NCBI RefSeq assembly: GCF_013409625.1
Contig: NZ_JACCBF010000001.1
Location: 5,521,001-5,585,000, forward strand
Source: Nocardioides kongjuensis
Lineage (GTDB): Bacteria > Actinomycetota > Actinomycetes > Propionibacteriales > Nocardioidaceae
DNA: 64,000 nucleotides
Direction of reading: 5' to 3'
The position numbers and the translations under genes were made by a program. How positions within the stretch are numbered: position 1 is the stretch's first letter; every line of letters starts with the position of its first letter. The notes beneath the pieces are model-generated. The model ran no database searches. It was not told the DNA's origin and saw only the letters and a list, made by a program, of their open reading frames with translations. Positions 1-9,096 of the stretch are shown piece by piece.

Positions 1-903
1 CGAGACGTGTACGTGGATGACTGCCTTGCGGCGTCGGGCGGGCTTCTTCCTGGGCGGCTCGGGTGAGGGGCTGTCGTCGGCCCCGCCGTCGAGGCCGTCG
101 AGGAACCGTGCGGCGGCGTGCGGGTCGGAGAGGAGCGCGAGCGCCTGGGCACGCAGCTGGGCCCGCGTCGGGGGCTCCTCGTCCGAGGCGCGGTCGTGGT
201 GCGCCTCGAGGGCATCGGCGAGGTCGTCGATGACGGAATCCAGCTGGACCGCGGCACCGGCGGGCAGCTTCGCGGCGAACCGGCGGGTGGCGGCCTCGCC
301 GCCGCCGAGGCGGTCGATGATGTCGCCGGGACGCGGCTTGGAGAGCCAGCACCCGGTCTTCTGGGCGTCCGCGGCGACCCGGGCCTGGTGGGCCGCCAGG
401 TCGGCCTCGATCACCTTCGCCTCGGCGATCCGCAGGATCCGGCCCGGGGACTCCTGCACCGCGGCAGCGACGGCGGCATCGACCAGGCGCACCGCGTCGC
501 GGTCGAGCTCCCGGGACAGCACGGCGACCTTGCGCGCGAGCCAGACCGGCATCCGCAGGTCGAGCACCAGGCTCCACACCGCCGGCAACCGGTGGCGCAG
601 GTCCAGCGCGGCCGCGGCGAGGTTGTGCGTGCTGACGTAGCCGGACTGGAAGGCGATGGCCAGCTCACCGAGGCACAGCTCGGCGACCAGCGGTGTGCCG
701 TCGCCGCCGAGCCGGACCAATCGGTCCCCGCCCCGCGACACCGGTGCGGCGCCGGGGGCGGACTGGGGGTCGTTGCCGTTGCGGTCGCACCACGCCAGCG
801 CCAGCAGGAGCTGGTCGACCTCGGCCTGGCGCCGCTCACGCACGTTGGCCTCGGCGCGCGCCAGCAGCTCTGCCGCTGCCAGCTCGCCCAGGTCCAGGTC
901 CAT
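1..903 (-). CDS. DUF222 domain protein, HNH endonuclease family, C-terminus cut by window edge
   Basis: The frame is open from an ATG at 903 to the window edge, giving 301 codons without a stop. The N-terminal part has the DUF222 pattern: an alpha-helical start, a segment around residues 70-100 (ELCLGELAIAFQSGYVS) and later the DIIDRLGGGEAATRRFAAKL stretch. In this actinobacterial family DUF222 is followed by a C-terminal HNH nuclease domain, which would lie outside the window, so nuclease activity cannot be judged here. The last visible residues are a basic run (RKKPARRRK). A second, complete family member lies at 12666-13949; the two are clearly divergent rather than recent duplicates. The biological role of these dispersed DUF222-HNH proteins is not established. 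Confidence 0.8.
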   Translation of the reverse strand, partial: MDLDLGELAAAELLARAEANVRERRQAEVDQLLLALAWCDRNGNDPQSAPGAAPVSRGGDRLVRLGGDGTPLVAELCLGELAIAFQSGYVSTHNLAAAALDLRHRLPAVWSLVLDLRMPVWLARKVAVLSRELDRDAVRLVDAAVAAAVQESPGRILRIAEAKVIEADLAAHQARVAADAQKTGCWLSKPRPGDIIDRLGGGEAATRRFAAKLPAGAAVQLDSVIDDLADALEAHHDRASDEEPPTRAQLRAQALALLSDPHAAARFLDGLDGGADDSPSPEPPRKKPARRRKAVIHVHVS

Positions 904-1076
904 GCCCACAGTCGATCACGCACCCCCGACACAAACCGGCTCATCCCCATCAAGGGTGTAGGTGGGCGCCCGCGGGCCCATGCGCAGGGGGCGTGGTCCA
1001 TCGCCGGCCGCGGCATCGCCGACCTGCAGTACCGACGGACAGCCTGACCGACCCGGCGCATCGCGGATCGGGTAGG

Positions 1077-1488
1077 TCAGCTGCCCCCAGCGATGTTGAC
1101 CAGCCACGAGGTCCCGAACCGGTCGACGCACATCCCGAACTCGTCGCCCCACGGCTGGGTGGCCATCTCGACCGTCACGGTCCCTCCGTCCGACAGCGCC
1201 TGCCAGTAGCCGCGCATTTCCTCGGTGTCGTCCCCGCCGAGGCTGACCGCGAAGTTGTTTCCCGGGCCGCAACGTCTCGCCCGGCAGCATGTCGGCGGCC
1301 ATCAGCGTGAGGCCAGACGCTGTTTCCAGCTGGCCGTGCATGACCTGGTCGCCTATGCCGTGGTCGTCGGTGCCGAAGTCGCCGAAGTGGTTGATCGTGA
1401 GATCGCCGCCGAAGACGTCCTGGTAGAACGCCAGCGCGGCCGAGGCATCACCCGCGAAGCTGAGGTAGGGGTTCAGTCGAGTGGTCAT
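1077..1488 (-). pseudogene. VOC/PhnB-like glyoxalase-family protein with a +1 frameshift
   Basis: From the ATG at 1488 the reading is a typical PhnB/3-demethylubiquinone methyltransferase-like VOC protein (PYLSFAGDASAALAFYQDVF, later LMAADMLPGET). Near 1258-1260 an AAA on the coding strand (TTT on the + strand) breaks the frame. Removing one base restores ...RPGNNFAVSLGGDD..., then WGDEFGMCVDRFGTSWLVNI and a stop at 1077-1079, exactly the expected family C-terminus and length (about 136 residues). In the uncorrected frame the protein runs into unrelated arginine-rich sequence. This is either a recent inactivating insertion or a one-base sequencing error; the intact downstream half suggests it is young or an error. 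A TATCGT -10 box lies 6 bases before the ATG. Confidence 0.8.
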
Positions 1489-1810
1489 GGACCGACGATA
1501 GAGGGCTCATTTCAATCGAGCGTGTCGGAGTTGGGGTCTGAAGCCGCCGGTCTCGAGCAGCGATCTGGCGGTGTGGTTGGTCAGGTTGCGAAACCGAGCG
1601 GCGGGTTGGCGTCGGGCGCGTCGGGGTCTTCCGGATGGCGAGCGTGTGAACCTCCATCTTCGGGAGGTCTCGACTCCTACCCGCTCAACGACAGCGCCAC
1701 CGAACCCACAGCGCTGCATCCTCATCTGGAGAGCCCACAAGCCCGGCCGATGCGGTAGGCATGAGGTGCGGCTCGATCCGCCGTGAAGCGATGTCCGGGA
1801 GGAGCACGTC
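1489..1810. other. 322-base stretch without a supported gene
   Basis: Apart from the -10 box of the VOC gene at its left end and the GGGAGGAG ribosome-binding site of the cupin gene at its right end, I see no supported gene. Both strands contain only short frames. Base composition is slightly less GC-rich than the neighbours. A small stem (ACCTCC...GGAGGT) occurs around 1650-1670 but lacks a T-run. The stretch could be the remnant of a decayed gene, but I cannot name it. Confidence 0.5.
1495..1500 (-). promoter_or_regulatory. -10 box TATCGT, leaderless spacing
   Basis: TATCGT on the minus strand is followed by 6 bases and then the ATG at 1488, so transcription would begin at or next to the start codon of the VOC gene. 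Confidence 0.55.
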
Positions 1811-2137
1811 ATGGAGTCGACGAACCTGACCGCGCTGGCGGACAGCCAGCTCGAGGCCGCCCGGGCCGCGAGCAGCGGACGTGCCTCCGTCACCGTGTAC
1901 GGCGGCCGCGAGCACCGGCTGCGGCAGACCTTGATCGCGCTGCGGGCGGGGGAGCGCCTGGGTGAGCACGATGCTCCCGAGGAGGCGACGCTGCAGGTGG
2001 TGGAGGGAGAGGTCGCGCTGCACGCGGGTGGCGACACCTGGCGTGGCGGCGTCGGCGACCACCTCGTCATCCCGCCGCAGCGGCACGACCTCGAGGCGAT
2101 CAGTGACGCAGCGGTGCTGCTGACGGTGGCCAACTAG
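1811..2137 (+). CDS. cupin-domain protein
   Basis: This small protein of 108 residues is built almost entirely of one cupin barrel. Glycine-rich turns and the segments LGEHDAPEEATLQVVEGEVALH and GDHLVIPPQRHDLEAI are the two conserved cupin motifs, with histidine and glutamate residues in the usual metal-binding places. Unlike most genes here it has a strong ribosome-binding site (GGGAGGAG) 6-7 bases before the ATG. Its stop codon lies 9 bases before the molybdenum-cofactor cytidylyltransferase gene, so the two may be cotranscribed. Function is unknown: cupins of this type bind small molecules or metals, and in similar genomes they are annotated only by fold. Confidence 0.8.
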   Translation: MESTNLTALADSQLEAARAASSGRASVTVYGGREHRLRQTLIALRAGERLGEHDAPEEATLQVVEGEVALHAGGDTWRGGVGDHLVIPPQRHDLEAISDAAVLLTVAN

Positions 2138-2140
2138 CCT
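2135..2140 (+). promoter_or_regulatory. -10 box TAGCCT overlapping the cupin stop codon
   Basis: TAGCCT is followed by 6 bases and the GTG at 2147. Its first three bases are also the stop codon of the cupin gene. The spacing fits a leaderless transcript for the cytidylyltransferase gene; no good -35 is visible. Confidence 0.45.
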
Positions 2141-2146
2141 GACTCC

Positions 2147-2707
2147 GTGACAACCAGCGGTCTCCTCCTCGCCGCCGGTGCGGGCCGCCGGATGGGCATG
2201 CCCAAGGCGCTGGTCCGCGACGACGACGGCACGCCCTGGCTGACTCGATCGGTGCAGGTCCTCCGCGAGGGCGGGTGCGACCGAGTGGTGGTCGTGCTGG
2301 GCGCGGGCGCCGACGAGGCGGAGCCGCTGCTCGACGGCCTGGACGGCGTGAGCACGGTCCGCTCGGAGGACTGGTCCTCGGGCATGGGCGCCTCGCTCGC
2401 GACCGGCCTGGCAGCCCTCGACGAGGCCGACACCGAAGCCGCTCTGGTCCACCTCGTCGACCTGCCGGACGTCACCGCGGAGGTCGTGGCGCGCGTGCTG
2501 GCGACCGCCACGAGTAGTCAGGCACTCGCCCGGGCGTCGTACGACGGCCGCCCCGGTCACCCCGTCCTGATCGGCCGCGACCACTGGCTAGGCGTGATCA
2601 CGAGCGCCACGGGCGACCAGGGCGCGCGCACCTACTTGGCATCCCACGAGGTGACCCTCGTCGAGTGCGGGGACCTGGCGAGCGGCGCCGACGTCGACCG
2701 GCGATGA
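2147..2707 (+). CDS. MobA-like NTP transferase, probable molybdenum cofactor cytidylyltransferase
   Basis: The 186-residue protein opens with the nucleotidyltransferase signature LLAAGAGRRMGMPKAL (residues about 6-21), followed by a Rossmann-like fold with VVVLGAGADE, a DLPDVT metal-binding aspartate motif and GHPVLIGRDHW near the C-terminus. That set matches MocA/MobA-like enzymes that transfer CMP or GMP to molybdopterin. The GHPV motif and the neighbouring XdhC, CoxD and CoxE homologues favour molybdopterin cytosine dinucleotide synthesis for xanthine dehydrogenase/CO dehydrogenase-type enzymes. The GTG start is chosen because the motif begins only a few residues later and a -10-like box sits 6 bases upstream. 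Confidence 0.85.
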   Translation: MTTSGLLLAAGAGRRMGMPKALVRDDDGTPWLTRSVQVLREGGCDRVVVVLGAGADEAEPLLDGLDGVSTVRSEDWSSGMGASLATGLAALDEADTEAALVHLVDLPDVTAEVVARVLATATSSQALARASYDGRPGHPVLIGRDHWLGVITSATGDQGARTYLASHEVTLVECGDLASGADVDRR

Positions 2708-2708
2708 T
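2703..2708 (+). promoter_or_regulatory. possible -10 box GATGAT
   Basis: GATGAT is followed by 6 bases and the ATG at 2715. It deviates from TAnnnT at the first base and overlaps the upstream stop codon, so it is a weak candidate. Confidence 0.3.
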
Positions 2709-2714
2709 GGACCG

Positions 2715-2927
2715 ATGACCTCGGGTGCGCAGGGACGGGAAGTGTCGGCCGGGATGCGGCTGCTGGTCATCATGGGCTGCGTCGTCCTCGGCGGCGCGAT
2801 CGGGACGGTCGCGGCGATCGCGCTCGACGCGTCGAGGGAGGTGGAGACCGTCGCACGCGTGGTGGGCGTCCTGTGCGGCTACGTCGCCAGCCGCACGATC
2901 CTGCGCTGGCTCTACACACCCCGCTGA
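2715..2927 (+). CDS. small two-helix membrane protein
   Basis: This 70-residue protein has two predicted membrane segments, roughly residues 14-36 (MRLLVIMGCVVLGGAIGTVAAIAL) and 45-63 (VARVVGVLCGYVASRTILR), joined by a short acidic loop, and a basic C-terminus. No family is recognised. It lies 7 bases after the cytidylyltransferase gene and before the CoxD-like ATPase gene. It might help anchor a maturation complex, but that is only a guess from position. Confidence 0.6.
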   Translation: MTSGAQGREVSAGMRLLVIMGCVVLGGAIGTVAAIALDASREVETVARVVGVLCGYVASRTILRWLYTPR

Positions 2928-2931
2928 CTTC

Positions 2932-2944
2932 GGCAACAGTTGCC
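2932..2944 (+). promoter_or_regulatory. inverted repeat GGCAAC-A-GTTGCC upstream of the CoxD-like gene
   Basis: Two perfect 6-base arms flank a single central base, 37 bases before the CoxD-like start codon and just after the stop codon of the small membrane protein. Position and symmetry suggest an operator for the maturation operon. The cognate regulator is unknown; the GAF regulator at 6121 is a candidate. Confidence 0.4.
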
Positions 2945-2968
2945 AACCTCCCGCCAACGGCCGCCGCC

Positions 2969-2974
2969 TAGCCT
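2969..2974 (+). promoter_or_regulatory. -10 box TAGCCT, leaderless spacing
   Basis: TAGCCT, 6 bases, then the ATG at 2981. No clear -35 at 17-18 bases, but the inverted repeat at 2932-2944 lies just upstream. Confidence 0.5.
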
Positions 2975-2980
2975 TGGTGC

Positions 2981-3859
2981 ATGGACACCCGCGTCGCCGA
3001 TCTCGCCCGCCGGCTGGAGGAGACGGGCTACCTCGCCGACGACGAGCTGGCGACCGTCCTGTTCCTGTCGCTGGAGATGTCGCGCCCGCTGCTGCTCGAG
3101 GGTGAGCCGGGCACCGGCAAGACGGCGCTGGCCGAGGCGATCGCGGAGTGCCTGGACCGGCCGCTGATCCGGCTGCAGTGCTACGAGGGCATCGACGCGA
3201 CGCAGGCGCTCTACGACTGGGACTTCCCGCGCCAGATCCTGCACCTGCGGGCCCTGGAGGCGCTGTCGGGGAGCACCAAGGGTGACGTGGAGGAGGCCGA
3301 GAAGAGCCTGTACGACGAGCGTTTCCTCCTCGCGCGACCGGTCCTGGCCGCGCTGCAGCAGAGCCCGGCGGTGCTGCTCATCGACGAGGTCGACCGGGCC
3401 GACGACGAGTTCGAGGCGTTCCTGCTCGAGGTGCTCTCCACGTTCCAGGTGACCATCCCCGAGCTCGGCACCGTGCAGGCCGCGACGCCGCCGACGGTCG
3501 TGCTCACCTCCAACCGCACCCGCGAGCTGCACGACGCGCTCAAGCGACGCTGCCTCTACCACTGGATCGACCACCCGGGCCTGGAGCGCGAGGTCGCGAT
3601 CGTCCGGTCGCGGGCGCCGGAGGTCAGCGCGACCCTGGCTCGCCAGGTGGTCGAGGTCGTGCAGCAGCTGCGGGCCGGCACCGACCTGCTCAAGCCGCCG
3701 GGCGTCGCCGAGACGCTCGACTGGGCGCGGGCCCTGCAGCACCTCGGCACCACCGACCTCGACGTCGAGACCGCGGCGCGGACCCTCGGCGCGCTGGTGA
3801 AGTACCGCGACGACGCCGAGCGGGTGCGCGCCGCGCTCGACCGGATGCTCGCGCGATGA
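2981..3859 (+). CDS. MoxR-type AAA ATPase, CoxD-like
   Basis: This 292-residue ATPase has Walker A GEPGTGKT at residues 41-48 and Walker B VLLIDEVD at about 131-138, followed by a sensor region TVVLTSNRTRELHDALKRRC typical of CoxD/MoxR proteins. CoxD assists assembly of the copper-sulfur-molybdenum site of aerobic CO dehydrogenase and acts with the VWA protein CoxE. The next gene is such a VWA protein and overlaps it by an ATGA, so the two are translationally coupled. The protein would act as a cytoplasmic hexameric chaperone. No CO dehydrogenase structural genes occur in the window, so the client could be any xanthine oxidase-family molybdoenzyme. Confidence 0.85.
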   Translation: MDTRVADLARRLEETGYLADDELATVLFLSLEMSRPLLLEGEPGTGKTALAEAIAECLDRPLIRLQCYEGIDATQALYDWDFPRQILHLRALEALSGSTKGDVEEAEKSLYDERFLLARPVLAALQQSPAVLLIDEVDRADDEFEAFLLEVLSTFQVTIPELGTVQAATPPTVVLTSNRTRELHDALKRRCLYHWIDHPGLEREVAIVRSRAPEVSATLARQVVEVVQQLRAGTDLLKPPGVAETLDWARALQHLGTTDLDVETAARTLGALVKYRDDAERVRAALDRMLAR

Positions 3860-4969
3860 CCACCGCGACCCTGACCCACCAGCCCGACGAGATCCTCCTC
3901 GGCTTCGCCACCGCGCTCCGGGCGGCCGGCGTACCCGTCACCCAGGACCGCACCCGCGCCTACCTCGACGCCGTCGCCCTGGTCGGCCTCGGCGACCGTA
4001 CGGCGACCCGCGCGGCCGGGCGCGCGACGCTGTGCGCGACCCCGGAGGACCTCGAGCGCCACGACCGGGTGTTCGACCAGTGGTTCGACCGCGACAACAC
4101 CACGCCCACCGTCCGTCCCCGCACCGAGCGGCAGCAGCCGACGGCGTCCCTGCTGCCCGACGAGCAGTCGGCCGCAGGTGGCGGGCCCGACGAGGACGAC
4201 GACCCGGTCAAGGCGGCGGCCAGCGCGACCGAGGTGCTGCGCCACCGCGACGTCGCCACCATGGACCCCGCCGAGCGGATCCGGCTCGCGGCCATGTTCG
4301 CCAACCTCCGCGTCACCCTGCCCACCCGCCCGACCGCCCGTCGTACGCCGCACCGCCGCGGCGACGTCGACGCCTCCCGGACCCTGCGCGCCAGCCTGCG
4401 CCGGATGGGGGAGCCGGCCGAGATCCACCGCCGGCGGCGCGCGACCCGACCGCGCCGGGTGGTGCTGCTGGTCGACGTGTCCGGCTCGATGAGCGGGTAC
4501 GCCGACGCGCTGCTCCGCCTCGCCCACCGGGTCGTCAACGCCGGCCCCGGCGTCGAGGTGTTCAGCCTCGGCACCCGGCTCACCCACCTGACCCGCGCCC
4601 TCAGGCGCCGCGACCCGGACCGGGCGATCGCGGCCGCGGGCGACGTCGTACCGGACTGGTCGGGCGGTACCCGGCTCGGCGAGACGCTCAAGGCGTTCGT
4701 CGACCGGCACGGCCGCCGGGGCATGGCCCGCGGCGCGGTCGTGGTGATCTTCAGCGACGGCTGGGAGCGGGGCGACACCGCGCTGCTGGCCGAGCAGGTC
4801 GACCGGCTGCACCGGCTCGCCCACAAGGTCGTCTGGGTCAACCCGCACCGTGGCAAGGACGGCTACGCCCCGGTGCAGCAGGGGATCGTCGCCGTCCTGC
4901 CCCATGTCGACGCCTTCCTCGCCGGGCACTCGCTGGCGACGTTCGCCGACCTGCTCGAGGAGGTACGCC

Positions 4970-4977
<8 letters not shown>
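3856..4977 (+). CDS. VWA-domain protein, CoxE-like
   Basis: The 373-residue protein has an N-terminal helical half rich in Arg/Glu and a C-terminal von Willebrand A domain. The metal-ion-dependent adhesion site LLVDVSGSMSGYA begins near residue 205 with the DxSxS residues at 207-211; further VWA features are DWSGGTRLGETL and VVVIFSDGWERGD. CoxE homologues work with CoxD-type AAA ATPases in inserting or activating the molybdenum site of hydroxylases. It overlaps the ATPase gene by 4 bases and the XdhC gene by 8, which indicates tight stoichiometric coupling. Confidence 0.87.
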
Positions 4978-6088
<1,111 letters not shown>

Positions 6089-6107
6089 TCGGCGTCACAA
6101 GCGGGAG

Positions 6108-6113
6108 TAGTCT
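6108..6113 (+). promoter_or_regulatory. -10 box TAGTCT, leaderless spacing
   Basis: TAGTCT, 7 bases, ATG at 6121. A loose GTGA-N6-TCAC dyad lies about 15 bases upstream. Confidence 0.5.
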
Positions 6114-6120
6114 GCAGGGC

Positions 6121-7359
6121 ATGGACGAGCTCGACCAGCGTCGGCGGCGCGCGCTCGCCGCCTGGACCACGTGGGTCGAGGAGGGCGACGGTGCGCTGAC
6201 CCAGGTGCGTCCCGAGATCCTCGACAGCTGGACCCGCTCGGGGGCCTCCGTCGCCCGCGACGTGATCCAGGCACCGCTGGCCGACGAGTCGGAGACCCGC
6301 TCCTTCTGGAAGGGCTCGCCGCTGCAGATCGCGGTCGAGCGGGTCGAGGACGAGCTGCGCCGCACGGCCGAGGACGGCGACCTCGTCCTCGCGGTCACCG
6401 ACCCCGACACCCGCGTGCTGTGGACCTACGGCGGCCGCGTGATGCGGCGCAAGGCCGAGACCGTGAACTTCGTGCCCGGCGGGCGCTGGGACGACCGCTC
6501 CGTCGGCACCAACGCCCTCGACCTGGCCAACCGGCTGGACCGGCCCTCGATGGTGTTCAGCGCCGAGCACTACGCCCCGATCGTGCACAACTGGGTGTGC
6601 TGGGCCGCGCCGCTGCACGACCCGGTCAGCGGCACCAAGCTCGGCGTCCTCGACATCTCCACGACCTGGGAGCGCACCCACCCGATCGGCCTGGCCACCG
6701 CCCGCGTGCTCGCGCGGCTGGTCGAGCAGGCACTGCCGCGCACCCACTTCTACGAGGAGGCCGCGCCGCCCGAGGAGACCAGCGAGCCGGGGCTGGTGCT
6801 CAGCCTGCTCGGCACCGCCGAGGCCCGCGTCGACGGCCAGCGGCTGCTGCTCAACCGCCGCCAGACCGAGATCCTCTCGCTGCTCGCGCTGCACCCCGAC
6901 GGGCTCTCGCTCGACCAGTTGCACGCGATGCTCTACGGCGACCACGCGGTCACCTTCTCCACGCTGAAGGCGGAGGTGTCCCACCTGCGCGCCGCGCTGG
7001 CCGGTCAGCTCGCGTCGCGTCCCTACCGGCTGCTGATGCCGATCGCGACCGACGTCGACCACGTGCTCGCGCTGCTGCGCCGCGGCAACGTCGCCGCCGC
7101 CGTCGAGGCCTACGGCGGCGACCTGCTGCCCGGCACCGAGAGCCCGGCGCTGGTCGAGATGGGGGAGTACGTCGCCGTCGCGGTCCGCGAGGCGCTGCTC
7201 GCCGACCCGCAGCCCGACGCGGTGCTGCACTACAGCGAGCTGGCGCCGTACGACACCGCGGTGCTGGAGGCCTGCCTCGCCGAGCTCGGCCGTGAGGGCC
7301 GGCTGCGGCACCCGGCGATCCCGCTGCTCAAGGCGCGGCTCGCGGTCGCCGACGCCTGA
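6121..7359 (+). CDS. GAF-domain transcriptional regulator with C-terminal winged helix
   Basis: The 412-residue protein begins like AcoR-type activators (RPEILDSWTRSGASV at about residue 28), continues with a GAF sensor domain (about 60-205, including FVPGGRWDDRSVGTNAL), and ends with a winged-helix domain (RQTEILSLLALHPDGLSL then FSTLKAEVSHLRAAL) instead of the sigma-54 AAA domain of AcoR. This GAF-HTH layout is common in actinobacteria for regulators of oxidative catabolic operons. The gene follows the molybdoenzyme maturation operon by 32 bases with its own leaderless promoter and may regulate that operon. The ligand is unknown. The ATG at 6121 is chosen because the family N-terminus begins there. 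Confidence 0.8.
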   Translation: MDELDQRRRRALAAWTTWVEEGDGALTQVRPEILDSWTRSGASVARDVIQAPLADESETRSFWKGSPLQIAVERVEDELRRTAEDGDLVLAVTDPDTRVLWTYGGRVMRRKAETVNFVPGGRWDDRSVGTNALDLANRLDRPSMVFSAEHYAPIVHNWVCWAAPLHDPVSGTKLGVLDISTTWERTHPIGLATARVLARLVEQALPRTHFYEEAAPPEETSEPGLVLSLLGTAEARVDGQRLLLNRRQTEILSLLALHPDGLSLDQLHAMLYGDHAVTFSTLKAEVSHLRAALAGQLASRPYRLLMPIATDVDHVLALLRRGNVAAAVEAYGGDLLPGTESPALVEMGEYVAVAVREALLADPQPDAVLHYSELAPYDTAVLEACLAELGREGRLRHPAIPLLKARLAVADA

Positions 7360-7373
7360 GCACCGCGATCAGC

Positions 7374-8531
7374 TCAGGAGTCGAGCCACTCCCGGATCGA
7401 CTCGTTGTGCTGCCCGAGCGTGGGCGGCGCGACGTGCTGCTCGCGGCCGCCGGCGAAGGCGTTGTCGTCGAAGCGCAGCGTCGGTCCGGGCAGCTGGATG
7501 TTGCCGAGCGTGGAGTGCTCGACGTCGATGAGCAGGCCCTGCGAGCGGGTCTGCTCCCAGGCGTAGACGTCGTCGAGGCTGCGCACCTTGCCGGCCGGTA
7601 CGCCGGCCTTGTCGAGGCGCGCGAGGACGTCCTCGGCGTCGAGCGGGGCCAGCAGCTCCTCGATGAGCGCGATCACGGCGTCGCGGTTCCGGACCCGCTC
7701 AGGGTTGGTCGCCATGCCCTCGCGCTCGGGGTCGATGCCGAGCTCGGCGCACAGCGCCTGCCACAGCTTCTCCGACCCGCAGGCGATCTGCACCGGGGCG
7801 GTCGCGGTCGCGAACATGCCGTACGGCGCGATCGACGGGTGGTGGCCGCCGGCCAGCCCGGGGACCTCCTTGGCGACGGTCCACTTGGTGCCCTGGAAGG
7901 CGTGCACGCCGACCATGCCGGCGAGCAGCGAGGTGTGAACGACGCGGCCACGGCCGGTGCGCTCGCGCTCGTAGAGGGCCGACACCACGCCGTACGCACC
8001 GTTCATGCCGGCCAGCAGGTCGGCGATCGGCACGCCGACCTTGGTCGGCTCGGTGAGGCCGGTCAGCGACATGAGGCCGCCCTCGCCCTGCGCGATCTGG
8101 TCGAAGCCGGAGCGCGTCGCCTCGGGGCCGTCGTGGCCGAAGCCGGTGATCTGCAGGACGATCAGCCGCGGGTTGAGCTCGTGGAGGCGGGAGACCGGGA
8201 AGCCGAGGCGGTCCAGCACGCCGACCCGGAAGTTCTCCATCAGCACGTCGGCGCGCTCGACCAGCCGGGCCAGCACGTCCTGGTCGGCGGGGTCCTTGAG
8301 GTCGAGGGTGATCGACTCCTTGTTGCGGTTCGCCGAGAGGAAGTACGTCGACTCGCGCTCACCCTCGGTGGGGTCGACGAACGGCGGACCCCAGGTGCGG
8401 GTGTCGTCGCCCCCGGGGCTCTCGACCTTGATCACGCGGGCGCCGAGGTCGCCCAGCATCATCGCCGCATGGGGGCCCGCGAGAGCGCGAGTGAGGTCGA
8501 GGACCAGGACGTCGTCGAGAGGTGCGGACAT
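7374..8531 (-). CDS. CaiB/BaiF family CoA-transferase
   Basis: The 385-residue length and the motifs are those of family III CoA-transferases: LDLTRALAGPHAAMMLGDLG at the N-terminus, GARVIKVESPGGDDTR, then LDLKDPADQDVLARLV, ENFRVGVLDRLG and GFDQIAQGEGGLMSLTG, where the catalytic aspartate sits. Such enzymes move CoA between acyl-CoA and a free acid. The specific acid cannot be deduced. The gene shares direction with the MaoC hydratase gene upstream, so both may serve one acyl-CoA degradation route. The transcript is probably leaderless (TAGGGT, 6 bases, ATG). Confidence 0.87.
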   Translation of the reverse strand: MSAPLDDVLVLDLTRALAGPHAAMMLGDLGARVIKVESPGGDDTRTWGPPFVDPTEGERESTYFLSANRNKESITLDLKDPADQDVLARLVERADVLMENFRVGVLDRLGFPVSRLHELNPRLIVLQITGFGHDGPEATRSGFDQIAQGEGGLMSLTGLTEPTKVGVPIADLLAGMNGAYGVVSALYERERTGRGRVVHTSLLAGMVGVHAFQGTKWTVAKEVPGLAGGHHPSIAPYGMFATATAPVQIACGSEKLWQALCAELGIDPEREGMATNPERVRNRDAVIALIEELLAPLDAEDVLARLDKAGVPAGKVRSLDDVYAWEQTRSQGLLIDVEHSTLGNIQLPGPTLRFDDNAFAGGREQHVAPPTLGQHNESIREWLDS

Positions 8532-8537
8532 GGGTCG

Positions 8538-8543
8538 ACCCTA
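8538..8543 (-). promoter_or_regulatory. -10 box TAGGGT, leaderless spacing
   Basis: TAGGGT on the minus strand, 6 bases, ATG at 8531. It lies inside the 11-base element TCGTCACTAGG that recurs at the adenosine deaminase promoter (9078-9088). Confidence 0.5.
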
Positions 8544-8596
8544 GTGACGACGGCTCCACGGGTGCATGGCAGGTCTTGCCAACAGATCCGGGCCGA

Positions 8597-9049
8597 TCAG
8601 GGCAGCAGGAGCACCACGGTCTCGGCGACCGCGGCCGGCTTGTCCTCGCCCTCGATCTCGATGACGTGCTTGAGGGTGATCTGGTAGCCGCTGGCGAGCT
8701 CGGTGACCTCGGCCAGGGTGATCGTCGAGCGGATCCGCTTGCCGACCAGCACCGGGTTCGGGAAGCGCACCTTGTTGATGCCGTAGTTGAGCTTCGCGCC
8801 GGGCGTGGCCAGGTCGAAGATCCCGTGGCCGAGCCAGGGGATGAGGGAGAGCGTCAGGTAGCCGTGGGCGATGGTGCCGCCGAACGGCCCCTCCTTCGCA
8901 CGCTCCACGTCGACGTGGATCCACTGGTGGTCACCGGTCGCCTCGGCGAACTGGTTCACCCGCTCCTGGGTGATCTCGACCCAGTCGCTGGTGCCGAGGA
9001 CCTCGCCGTTGGCGGCGATCAGCTCGTCGAACGTGGTGAAGACCCGCAT
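8597..9049 (-). CDS. MaoC-family (R)-specific enoyl-CoA hydratase-like protein
   Basis: This 150-residue protein forms a single hot-dog domain with the hydratase-2 signature: ATGDHQWIHVDVERAKEGPFG (catalytic Asp and His near residues 40-46) followed by GGTIAHGYLTLSLIPWLG. Length and sequence match the NodN/MaoC group found in many actinobacteria, which hydrates trans-2-enoyl-CoA esters. A purine-rich ribosome-binding site (GGAGCAGAGAA) precedes the ATG, unlike the leaderless genes on either side. It lies 65 bases upstream of the CoA-transferase in the same direction and may be expressed with it. Confidence 0.87.
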   Translation of the reverse strand: MRVFTTFDELIAANGEVLGTSDWVEITQERVNQFAEATGDHQWIHVDVERAKEGPFGGTIAHGYLTLSLIPWLGHGIFDLATPGAKLNYGINKVRFPNPVLVGKRIRSTITLAEVTELASGYQITLKHVIEIEGEDKPAAVAETVVLLLP

Positions 9050-9084
9050 GGTTCTCTGCTCCTGGCTCTGTGGTGTCTCGTCAC

Positions 9085-9090
9085 TAGGAT
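9085..9090 (+). promoter_or_regulatory. -10 box TAGGAT, leaderless spacing
   Basis: TAGGAT, 6 bases, ATG at 9097 of the adenosine deaminase gene. Confidence 0.55.
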
Positions 9091-9096
9091 TCGGTC

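Noticed and set aside
1489..1810. Possible insertion-sequence remnant
   Set aside because: No transposase motif, terminal repeats or target duplication could be seen; short frames only.
4850..4969. Upstream extension of the XdhC-like protein
   Set aside because: The added 40 residues lie within the CoxE-like gene, do not match XdhC, and the GTG at 4970 gives the normal family N-terminus.
7355..7378. CCTGAGC...GCTCAGG hairpin between convergent genes as a terminator
   Set aside because: The stem is largely formed by the two stop codons TGA and TCA facing each other, with a 10-base loop and no T-run; too weak to annotate.
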